Shown here one piece after another: positions 23,150 through 33,689 of a stretch of 64,000 nt of DNA (the first letter of the stretch is position 1; each line of letters begins with the position of its first letter). The stretch spans positions 160,476,317 to 160,540,316 of the forward strand of contig NC_081405.1 in NCBI RefSeq assembly GCF_030272615.1, written 5' to 3'. The DNA comes from Cryptomeria japonica. Lineage: Eukaryota > Streptophyta > Pinopsida > Cupressales > Cupressaceae. Under the pieces are notes generated by a model that saw only the letters and a program-made list of their open reading frames with translations, was not told the origin of the DNA and made no database searches. The position numbers and the translations under genes are program-made.

Positions 23150-24100
23150 TCTTCATCAGTAATACCACTGTCAATAGCTACAAGATAATCTCTCTTTCCT
23201 TTACCCTTATACTTCTTAAATTTGCCTCTCTTGTATTCCTTTTCACCACTAGGGCAATTAGCTACTATATGACCAATCTTGTTGCATGTAAAACATTTTA
23301 AAGGTAGCTTACCTCTATATTTACCAGTGCCTCTAGGCAGTCATTTTTCCAAGAAGGCTTCAAGTTCCACTAAGTTTTCTTCATCATTAGCATCTCTGTT
23401 GGATCTATATTCATAGCTATGGCCGATATCTCTACTTCTTCTCACAAATGAGTTAGAGATAGAAGCTCTGAATGCAGATTTTGATTCTGTACACTACCAT
23501 CATAGCCATTTAATTCAAAAGAAGCAAGTTTGCCAATAATAGAGTCAAGAGTTACCTTTGTCTTGTCAATGGATTTCAGCTCTTGGATAGCTGCAATTCG
23601 GATAGCATAGACCAGTAGCAGGGTTCTCAGTACCTTACTGATTACTGTGGCATCTTCCACTTTCCCTCCTATACTCTTTATCTCTCCAACTATCTCTTTC
23701 ATTCTTTGACCATACTGCTGGATATTCTCACCTTCAGACATTCTCATGTCATCGAAATTTCCTCTTAAACTTTCCTCTTTGGCAATCTTAACATGTTCAT
23801 CACCACTATAAATCTCTTCAAGTTTTGCCACACTTCATGTATAGTCTCAAGTCCATGAACATCTAAATATTCAACATCAGACAAAGAACTGATAATAGCC
23901 TCTAATGCTTGGTGATTTTCTTGTTGTTCTTTCTTCTGATCATCAGTTAGGGTTCTAGTCGGTGTAATATACTTGGTTTCTATATGATCCCAATACCAAC
24001 TACCAAGAATCTTAATGTAAATATTCATTCTATCACTCAATATTCTATAGTTATCTTTGTTGAACTTCGGACCTTATTTCTTCATCATGATCTACAAGAT
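23150..24100 (-). pseudogene. Element A: gag
   Basis: Two overlapping frames (24040-23765 and 23831-23442) carry gag-fold sequence, for example QENHQALEAIISSLSDVEYLDV and SLRGNFDDMRMSEGENIQQYG, joined by a frameshift around 23800. A later frame gives an intact CCHC knuckle CFTCNKIGHIVANC at 23254-23295. Its resemblance to gag of B (LRG...MRM.EGENI) shows A and B share a lineage. Confidence 0.86.
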
Positions 24101-24144
24101 ATTTTCCTCAAGCTGTTAAGATTTTAGATTAAGAGGACCTCAGA

Positions 24145-24159
24145 TGCTCTGATACCAAT
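24145..24159 (-). promoter_or_regulatory. Element A primer-binding site
   Basis: The minus strand reads ATTGGTATCAGAGC directly after the 5' LTR, a full match to the initiator tRNA-Met primer consensus of copia elements. It fixes the inner LTR boundary. Confidence 0.88.
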
Positions 24160-25599
24160 TGATGGTATGATGAAAGAATAAGTATCTGGTAGAATACTGA
24201 GAGGGGGGGTGAATCAATATATTGAAAAACTGATACAAAGTTCCCAAACTCAAACTCAATCACACAAAGTAAACATATCTCAGTCAAGATCAATATTCAT
24301 AAGAATACTTGACATCAACCGGTTAAACTATTATGAGAACTTAATAGTAAGCAACTTCAATCTTGTAAACATCAACATGCTTAATCATAACTCAACATAT
24401 TCATCTCTCAATTATTCTACTTATCATGCATTATCAGAAGTTAACCAAATCAATAAATAAGATCATAACCACAAAAGCATTCACCACTTGACACAAATGT
24501 TAATACGTGGAAAACCCAAATAGGTAAAAACCATGGTAAGATGAGACTCACAAGGATATCCATTTGAACTCTTCTGAAGTTCACCTTGTTAGGAGCCAAG
24601 CCTGTTAAAGCTTTACAATAAGTCCTGTTAAGAACTAATTCTGGTTAGGAATCACCCGATTAAGGGATTTACAAATATGCCTTGATGAAAATCACAATAC
24701 CCTGTTAGGAGTAACCTCGTCGAAGGATTTAAGAATCCAAGCTAATGGACCACCTTGTTAGATGATTTAATGAGTAACCAAGCTTGTTAGAGCTTTACCC
24801 ATTTAAGGGATTTCACTTCTGATGTAATTGTTAAAAAATCAACACGATTTCTTGATCTGTTTGAGTAGCACTACATTAGCTTGATCAGATACTTCTAAGC
24901 TTCAATCTGCCTTCACTCAAAGTGCAGATCCATTCACTGGTTAAGAAACTACACACTCAACAAGTTTCTATCAATCTCGCCAACAACCTTTACAAACAAC
25001 TTCATCGACCTTAAATACAAATCAATTAGGTTGGTAACACAACATAAACCTAATTCTCATCATCGATATTACAAACAAGTCGGTACAATCTTGACCATTA
25101 GAAACCATGACAATCTCTTTACATTCTTCAAGAAAATTCCAACCACTCCATGATCACCGCTTCATCGAACTTTGTAACTCATCTTGCATTGTGCATTAGA
25201 TGCAATCCACTTTGCTCCTTCCATAGACAATAAACAAATGCGCCAAAACAATTTGAACTTATCCTCATACAATGATCACATGTGTCTCCATAATTACCTC
25301 TTATCAGATAATAAACCATCAAACTTGATCGGTTAGGGTTTAATAGCTGATAGGATTTACCGGTTACATTGCATAGAAAGGTTTTAACCCTTTACACAGG
25401 TTCACCGGTTCAACTCACAAACTTTACATACCGGTTTACAACATCTTCCACAAAGCTCTTTTTACCAGTTACTAGCCAATATCAAAAACAACAATATCAA
25501 CAATAACATGAATACCATTACCAGTTCAATTGACATCAGTGACAACATATCATTAATGCAATCTCTATGCAAAATGCCAACAAACTCAAAATGCCAACA
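24160..25599 (-). repeat. Element A 5' LTR
   Basis: It runs from tgatggtatgatg to atgccaaca on the plus strand. A seven-G run lies near 24203. It includes atacgtggaaaacccaaatagg near 24503 and telobox-like ggttagggtttaa near 25330. It differs from the 3' LTR by many substitutions, so A is not recent. Confidence 0.92.
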
Positions 25600-25604
25600 A
25601 TGCC

Positions 25605-26794
25605 ATCAATATTAACAACCCATAACATACAGTCACAAGCTTTAAGTGTCAAACTCGTTGATTAAGAACACACCTAGAAACTCCCACTGAATAAGTAATG
25701 TCAAATATCAAAATTATCAAGACATCAAAAGATCCACTAATAGCATCATATAGAATGTGTAATCATAATCATGTAGTTCTACCAAGGAACATCCACTATT
25801 ATATGAAAATTGTACAAACCAATATACTGCAAGTACAACTAGATCACCACAAGTCTCCATAGCTCTCCCAAGTTATTCACACTCAACAATGGATATATAT
25901 AAAGTAACATCCATGACATCACCAAAAATAAATGAATTACAAGTGACAACAGAAAACAACAAACCTAATGATCACCATAGCTCCACCCAAGACCTCAGAC
26001 CCATTGTCATGTGAATCCAAACATCCAAGAATATACCCAAGGCCAAAGAGAACCTATAGCATCTCATTTTACACACACCTCTAAATGATATGTTGTGATA
26101 AGTATGATCTCTCTAAAATACCCCAAAGAGAATAACATCAACAACACCCATTTGTTTAATCTCATAGATTAAATAAAAATATATCATATAACCAACATGG
26201 ATGTTAGCCTCTCATACCAAATAAGATCAAATCAAATACATTCACAATCCAAGAGAATAGACCTAATACCATCTCCTAAACTCAACATCAATGAATGTCA
26301 TTATAAATTACTCACAATTCATAAGGAGATAAGCATGCTAACACTCCTCAAATGAACTCTCTAGAACTAGATAATCATATCAAATAATCCATATGCATGA
26401 GAAGACAAAGCACAAAAAAATATCATCTAAAACAAACAATGGGAAATACCTCTCAAATGACAAATTGTTAAGTAGACTCTGAGTGAGAAATTAGAATTCT
26501 CATCCAAGACATCCAAGTCAACGTGACTCATCCAAGAACATCCTCCTCATAGGTTCGTGTTGAACTCATGCCCAACCAAGGTGTAGAATCATCAAACTTT
26601 CTTGTTGAAACCTAATCAAAGGAGTAACCTTCAAAACACATATCTCTAATAATAAGATAACTCCAAGCCTCACCTATATCTCAAGTATGCATGAGCATGT
26701 GTAATTGATCAATTTGTGCCAAAACCCAAAATGAAACATAGCATCATCATGAAGCAATCAAGAAAATATTCATGTACTCAATACCAATACAACT
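25605..26794 (-). mobile_element. Right fragment of relic copia element K
   Basis: Two stretches match the non-coding 3' interior of element D. Around 25670-25700, aactcccactgaataagtaatg parallels agctcccactgcataggtaatc near 37570. Around 26690-26790, taattgatcaatttgtgcc parallels taattgatcaacacatgcc near 37855, in the same relative order and followed by similar catgtactcaa words. K is therefore a decayed relative of D, split by A on the left and by gypsy relic I on the right (26795). No protein is readable. Confidence 0.5.
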
Positions 26795-28444
26795 TGTAGC
26801 ATCGTAAATTGTACTCCTTTAATTAGGGATTCCAATTTCACAGTCCCCTAACACTCATTTTAATGTGTCTCATCTCTCTATGCATTACATGACCTCTTCT
26901 AGCATTTGAGTAATGTTTAAATCAAGAACATGAGTCTTTTCTTAATTTTATGTGTGCTCTTTATCTTTTGTTATCTTAATTCATTATAAGTACTACCCCA
27001 TTTTAAATTTCAAAATAAATTTTCCCATGCTTAAATATTATAATGTTTCATATAAATTATGGTTCTAAAATCAGGATCCTATTATCTCGTGACCCTAAAA
27101 TGTTGGGATTATTTTGTTGGGTCAATGTTTCTTGACATCATTGATCAACATTTTTTGGCTAAAATTTTGGGAGGCTAAATAGTTAGTCTTGTCATTTCCA
27201 AAACCATCTTCAATGCAATAAAAAAAAAGTTCTAAGGCATACTTTTGTGAATTTAAGTTTAGGATTTCTTATATAACCAAGCAAGCTTTCCCCATTTATC
27301 AATCAATTGGAAGTGTGACTTTATGATATCCTTATGATGTGAAAGATCTACTTTATGTGAAGATCCAGATCTACAAACTCAAGGGAAAATCAGAAATATC
27401 AAGTCTTCATCAACACTTATTCACCATAATGGAAGCTTCAAGAGATGTTGGAGGATGATAGGGAGTCACTGACTGATGATTGGCTTGTACCTCTCCCTAA
27501 GGAGTTGTATTATTTCATGTTGTTCTCATATTTCTACAATTAAGCTTCAAATGTAAGTTTTATTATTCAAGTTATTTGACTTATGCATGCTTGAAGTAGT
27601 TTAAATTCTACATCTAATCATTTCATTTAGGGTTTTTTTCTAACACACTTGAGTAGGACTCTAGTTTACATTTATGCATCTTAACCCATAGAAATCTTAG
27701 ACACACTTAAGATTCTAGAGCACATACATTATTGTTTTATTCAATTTGGCTATTGTGGAGGTGGAAATCACCAAAATAGGGGGTTGACTAACACAAACCC
27801 CTACATTGCCACAACCACACCTTCTATTTATTTTGTAGGTTCAACTACAGGCCTCTAGCAAATACAAAGTAAAAAATTCCTGAGACTCAAACACATAGGA
27901 CCTCTCCAAATTTCATTAGGATTCATTAGGACAAGGATACGTAACATCTATGACCCTTAAGTTAAGGGAATGACCCTCAAGTCAAGGGCACCTAATAACC
28001 TTGACCCTTTTATTTTGGCTCAAATTTGGCAAGAAGTATGTATAGGATATTAGAGTTCTAGATCTAGTTTTAGTACTTATAGATTTATCAATCAAATAGA
28101 GGTACCTAGAAATAGTGAGCTCTCAATTTTAGCTCAGTTTATAGGCACGAGTACATTTGTGAGTTCTTATTTCACTTTTGTACTTGTACTGTGATTTCTA
28201 TTTTTGCATCAGATAATTCAATTAGTTTTATGTTCATTTAGACCTTAATTAATTTCTATTTTCAAATCAACTTTTAGAGCAACAAAGGAATAAAATCCTA
28301 AGGTATTGCTTGACTCTCTTGGACAAGAGTTAGCCATGCATTTCACCCTTTGAGTGGTTTGTATTCCAATCTTTAGTTGAAAGAGGATTTGGTCCTAGTT
28401 GAGTTGATATCTAGTTTAGCCTAACCCTTCTTCACACCTAAACA
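26795..28444 (+). repeat. 5' LTR of Ty3/gypsy relic I
   Basis: The stretch begins tgtagcatcgtaaattgtac and ends near cacctaaaca. The same opening is found, inverted, at 30507-30526 as the end of solo LTR J. Both share a ttgtggaggtggaaatcacc block (27754 and, inverted, 29500). The two LTRs are therefore related but diverged. It is followed by ttttggtgaatctgacatg, where a primer site would lie, but I cannot assign the primer tRNA. Confidence 0.7.
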
Positions 28445-31400
28445 TTTTGGTGAATCTGACATGCTTGCATCATTTTTTGATTTGTATGTTCATTTATTTT
28501 CATTTCAAAACAATACAAAAAAAAAACTATTTTTTCATGCATTGTTATGTATTTCATTGTCTATTTTTAGATTACATTTACATTTTTCATGCTTTGTTAC
28601 ATTAGATTATTTCATTTCATTTCAATAGTTAGAACAAGTTTTTCTTCCCATAGATTAGAAAATAAAAACAAATCCCCCTCTTGGAGAAAGTGATTCAACT
28701 ATATCATATCTCTAATTACAATACTTCCATGTCTTTGACGAATCATTTAGTAGTGATGAATTTGATATGTTGGATTAAGCCTGTGATGAATTTATCTCTA
28801 TTGAGTCTTCCTCTACAACTCCTAAACCATCCTTTTACCAAAAATTGAACAACATGATTGTGGAGGCGGGAAAAGTGAGATCGGATGACTAGGACCTAAT
28901 CCTAATTTTGCCAACACATTGGTAATACAAAAGAGACTAGGGAGATAGATCACTTTGGCTACTTATTATGGGAAAGACAGAGCTAAGGATTACCTCTTAG
29001 GGTTTCTATTCCTCTTGTTGCAGATGATGAGAAAAACTAGGGTTTGAATGATCACCTAGACTAGGAGATACAAAATGAAGCACAAATGAACTTGAAATTG
29101 AACAAACCTGCAAATTTGAAACTAAGATACTGAAAGCATGAAAAGGGGAGGATTCTATATGTGTACCTGATGTTGCAAATTGAACAAAAATGACTTGGAC
29201 TAGGGTCCCATGCCACTGTCATGTTTTCGCAGATAGGAGGCTGCAACTGAGACACTGCAAATTGGAGGTCTTGAGTCTACAACCTATCAAATTTGACTAT
29301 GAAATGGAGGGACCAAGGCACCACACCCCTGTCCTTGACCTTGATAGATTTCTACACTTCTGAGACTTCTGAGTGGTTTTGATACCCTTTTTAGATCTAA
29401 AACTGCCTCTGGATGCATGTTTCTGCACCTGCAACTGAAAAGGGAAGGTTTGGGTGGCTATATAGGATTTTGCCTTAGTCAAACCCCTATGTTGGTGATT
29501 TCCACCTCCACAAATAGTTGATAATGTATTGAAAATGTGTGTGCTATAACCTTGTGTGTATGCAAGATCCTAAAATGAAAGAAACTAGAGCTACCCTATG
29601 CATGAGAGTAAACCCTAAATGTAAATGTGAATGCAAATAACAATGCTTCAAACCAAATATGATAAATGATCTAAAACATGAATGTAAATATGCAAATTGA
29701 TTTAAAGAAGCTCATACAAAGACATGGAAATAACATGAAATCGTACCAATCCCCAAGGGAGAGATATTGCCACTAGATCTCCTATTACTCTTCAATGACT
29801 TCAAGGCTCCTAATTGATGATGAATTCTTGATGAAATGTTGATGAATGTTATTGAATTATGTTGAAGACTCCACATAGGATTCTCTTTCACTACATAGAA
29901 GGCTCCTTGTGCTCCAAAAACCTGCTCTTAGATTCTTAGATAGATCCGATAGATAGTCCTTAGTTGCCTTCAAATGAAGAAAGAGAGATCTTATGTATGA
30001 AACCCTAGATCTTAATTTCAACTTAATTCCTCCTTTAGGTCAACCTAGGAATTGAATTTCTTGCTAATAATTTGGGGTTAAGCATTATAATATCATAGAA
30101 TTATGCTCCCAAAATTTTGGGAAAAAAGTTGAGGACCATGTGCATTCCCGCCACGATTCGACCAACTTTTCACCAAATTTTCAGGGTCATTAGATATGAT
30201 GATATTAGAGAGAATCCCAAAGTTACAGCTGATTTAGAGGTGTTTTGATATGCAAAATTGGGCCTTAAAGGTTGAAATAGGACATAATTAGGGTTTATGA
30301 TTAAATGATTTATTGGAGGAATAAAATAAAAAGGGGCACACTTAGGGTAAAGGGCCCAATTTTATGATGTATGAAGTGATGAAATGGGACTTTAGATTTA
30401 ATTAAATTAATTAATTAAATGCTTAAATGGAAATAACAATGCAAGATGCAAACACACTAAGGCGGGTGCTAAAGTAAGTGTGAAATTATACCACCCTAGC
30501 AAGGGCGTACAATTTACGATGCTACAATGATACATGTGACTAGTTATAAAAATGAACTTGAGAAACATAAAATAATTGTGCATCCTCATTTTGATGTGCC
30601 TCAAACTCCAAATAAACTGTTTATTCTTGTTAAAGTTGGTAGCAGTCCTAAAAATCCCTTGGATTATGCAAAATAAATCACTCAACAAAGTTACAATTCA
30701 ACTGCCCACACATACAACATAAGAAAAAATATGCGCCCTAGTCCTTTGCAAGTTGTTCCTTCTTCTCTTCCTACTTCTCAACCAGTGCTTCCTCCTGCAT
30801 CCAGTCTTCCTCAACATCTTGGAGAGGAATATGATCTTGTTGAACAACTTCATGCTACCCTACTAAGATATCCCTCTAGGAGCTAATTCAAACTTCTTCC
30901 ACATACCATGGGACACTACAAGAAGCTTTAAAGAAGATGGATATTCAACCTCCTATGAGACCTAATGATATGACTTCCTTATTGGAATCTATGAATGCAA
31001 CTAAAGTTGGTATTGTATTATCTCAACATGCGTTGCCTCTTGAAGAGATTCAAAACCAATTGATATGATCCTCTTATTATTATTTTCATCATTAATGGTA
31101 CTTCTATAAGACTAAATTTAGTATACAATGGATCTAGTCTTAATGTGTGTAGCATTGATTTGTTATGAAAAGACAATATGGATACTTCTCTTATTCTAAC
31201 CTAATTCTCTTTATATTTGTAGGATAATGTTGGTAGACAGTTGCTAGGTACAATAACCTTGCCTATTAAGGTAGGTCTTGTTATTTTACCCACACCTATC
31301 CATGTTATGCTTAATACTCTTACATATAACATTCTTCTAGGAAGACCTTGGATTAATTTTATGCAATATTCATCACAAACTTAAGTTTATTTATAAAAAT

Positions 31401-31720
31401 GAGATGTATACTTTGGAAGCTAATAAGAACTTACAAAGTAATTTACAAGCTAAACCTAGATCTCGATCTCCTCTAAATTCTTCAATTGCCTCTCAAATTC
31501 AAAAACATGCACCATCTCCACCTAAAGATACCCCTTCACCCAAAGAGGTACTCTTAGAAGATGATTGGGGGTCATTAGATTCCACACCTTCCTTTGTGGG
31601 AGAATATAAATTCATGACATGGTAATACCTACAAAAGAACCAAAATCTTTTAAGCAACCCAATACTATAAATTTTGTGGCTACTTATTGTATACAGTGAA
31701 AAGTGATGATGACAAATTAT
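28445..31720 (+). mobile_element. Interior of Ty3/gypsy relic I (with protease remnant)
   Basis: The interior is interrupted by J at 28859-30526 and resumes at 30527. Around 30700-31000 the plus strand gives a decayed gag-like Pro/Ser-rich region. At 31080-31640 it gives gypsy aspartic protease remnants: YNGSSLNVC, then GTITLPIKVGLVILPTPIHV, then LTYNILLGRPWINFMQ, then a 73-codon open stretch beginning MYTLEANKNLQSNLQ. The same motif order occurs in element H (NILLECPWIHEM), so I is a gypsy of related type in the opposite orientation. Everything past 31720, including RT, is cut off by element H. Confidence 0.75.
28859..30526 (-). repeat. Solo LTR J (Ty3/gypsy) with perfect TSD
   Basis: It begins tgtggaggcgggaaaag and ends acgatgctaca on the plus strand, so in sense orientation it opens TGTAGCATCG. 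It is flanked by atgat on both sides (28854-28858 and 30527-30531), a perfect 5-bp duplication. There is no interior, which is the outcome of recombination between the two LTRs of one element. It lies in relic I in the opposite orientation. Short frames inside (for example 29297-29482) are not genes. Confidence 0.88.
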
Positions 31721-32460
31721 TGTAAAACCTCAAAGATTCAACCACAATAAACCCTAGTTCTACAACCAAATATTCACCATACACCAATGAAGAAACCTAA
31801 GAACATGGAAATTCATAAAATAGACAATATTATCATTGACATGTCAAGTAGGGTTTCAATCCCCATTGTCTCCTATCTCCATTGATCTTGTTTGATATAT
31901 TTTCTCTTAGATATTATGTGTGCACAAGATCTTAACAAAGAAAAGTTTGTGGTTGAAGTAGCTTGATCACAAGAAGACTTGATTGCATGTGTTGATTAGA
32001 TGATTAGGGTTTATAATGAATGAGAGTATCCTCTTATATAGAAGAAACTTTAGGAATTGGAGGGATAAGATTAAAAGGTGAAGAGAATAAATGGTCGACT
32101 AGGATTAAAGGGTATTTAGAAGAAATAATAAAAATAGAAAGAGGGTAGGTAGGACAGGATTAAGAGATAAGTGACATGTGTCATAGAAGAAAAAGATAAT
32201 GAATTAATTAAATAAATAAAGATTTATTTAATTAATAGAATAAGTGGGACAAATTAAATAAATAAAAGTATTTATTTAATTTAGGAAAATGATAATTTAA
32301 ATAAATTAAAGTATTTATTTAAATGAGAAAAGGACTAGAAGAGGGTAAATGAATTAATTAAATAAATAAATATTTATTTAATTAATAGAAGACTTAGGAT
32401 AAAATAATTAAATAAATAAAATATTTATTTAATTAAAGAGGACAATTTTAGATGTCTACA
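31721..32460 (-). repeat. Element H 3' LTR
   Basis: On the plus strand it ends gatgtctaca at 32460, so in sense it opens TGTAGACATC. The other end is placed at tgtaaaacct (31721), about 740 bp, by the TG...CA rule and less surely. It contains five AT-rich palindromes between 32201 and 32436. The other LTR is not in the window, so the target duplication cannot be checked. Confidence 0.75.
32201..32437. repeat. Five AT-rich palindromes in the H LTR
   Basis: Five imperfect inverted repeats built on aattaaataaat/atttatttaatt lie at about 32201-32237, 32251-32282, 32293-32325, 32351-32388 and 32404-32436. Each could form a hairpin of roughly 14-18 pairs. The first and fourth are nearly identical. 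They sit in the U3 side of the LTR in element orientation. Confidence 0.85.
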
Positions 32461-32476
32461 TTTTGCCCCTCTTTGA
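32461..32476 (-). promoter_or_regulatory. Element H polypurine tract
   Basis: The minus strand reads AAAGAGGGGCAAAA directly before the 3' LTR start TGTAGACATC. This fixes both the orientation of H and the inner edge of its 3' LTR. Confidence 0.8.
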
Positions 32477-33689
32477 GACAATGTTGCTTGTCGCATTGGC
32501 TCAAAGAAGATAAGATAAATTGATACAAAGTTGCCCCATGACGGGAATGATATGCCCCTTCGAGAGATTGGATGAAAATGTTTGAAAAGATCGTAGACAA
32601 TCTCTCGATAAGAAAAAAAGGCTGGAGAGACTGACAAGATAAGAACTGACTCGGGGAGAAAGGACAGACATGAGATACTAGGAATAAGCAGCCTATATGT
32701 ATAGGCCACAAGGAAAACCTCCTCATTTGCATCCAGAACATTTAGAAGATCAAAGCACTAAGATCTTAGAGAGTAGTCAGCAAAGTGGGAGAGATGGTAG
32801 TAGGCTACATAGGTTCGATCACATCTGATGGTTCCAGAGACCAAATGACATGGTTGAGCCGGTATCTACCAGAACCTCATTTTGTACGTTCTCACATTTA
32901 TTGCTTCGATTAATGCATTTTAGAGTAGTTACACAAAAACACGAAATCAGCAGTTTAGTCCAAAACATGTCTATGATAGGATTTTTCCACATCTAGGATA
33001 AATGGTCGCATCTAGGTTATCTTAGGGCGCGTCTATGATTGTAATCACATTTATGCAAGAATACAAGCACATTTGTGATAAACAGGTGTATCTATAAGTT
33101 GTGTTTATGCATAATAGATGCACGTCTGTGATAAACATGCATGTCTATGAGATAAAATTGCGTATACGTCCAACAGTGTCGTATCTATGCTAAGAAAGCA
33201 CATTTATGCTATAAAAACGTGTATAGGTAGGGTAAAAGCATGTTTGTGTCTAGGATCGGAAAAAAATTGAGTTATGTGATGAACATATGCTATCAACTGG
33301 ATAAACTGGTAAGAGGATTCACTCAACAAGTTCCCTAGGAAAGACAACTAAATGATAGGCTACAATTGACAATTCTTTGATAAACATACGTTGCCAATTA
33401 TATAAGCTGTTGAGAGGATTCACTCAATAGGTTCCCTAAAATAGGTAGGTTTGCTAAGATGAATATAGGACAAGCCATCAAATTGATAAAATCTGGTGAG
33501 TGCTCTAGCAAAATTGGATCAAGTGCAATTTGATAAACATATACCCTAGTATAGGATTCAACGCTATGTGATAATTGTAAGTTATAGGATAGAAGTAGCA
33601 CTATGTGATGAACATGAGTACCACTAGGATTGACATGATTGATTTGACTGGATGCAGGAGTACTTGCCCCAGATAAAGTCTAGACACAT
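32477..33689. other. Element H 3' non-coding interior with short repeats
   Basis: No protein domain is visible. About 32980-33245 holds a degenerate array of words close to catgtctatgataaa. At about 33276-33345 and 33377-33437 a block is duplicated (gaggattcactcaa...ggttccct or gttccct). Short frames on the minus strand here are not supported as genes. Confidence 0.6.

Larger units (their letters stand above)
6434..25599 (-). mobile_element. Ty1/copia retrotransposon A (full length, interrupted by a LINE and by element B)
   Basis: Two related LTRs at 6434-7881 and 24160-25599 bound the element. Flanks are TTGCC (6429-6433) and ATGCC (25600-25604), a 4-of-5 target-site duplication. On the minus strand the order is 5' LTR, primer site, gag with zinc knuckle, protease, integrase, RT, RNase H, polypurine tract, 3' LTR. 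Integrase before RT defines copia. The interior is cut by element B (14837-22542) and by a LINE (about 9430-13470). Removing them makes the copia reading order continuous. All domains carry stops or frameshifts, so the copy is dead. Lineage within copia (possibly Tork-like) is uncertain. Confidence 0.9.
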
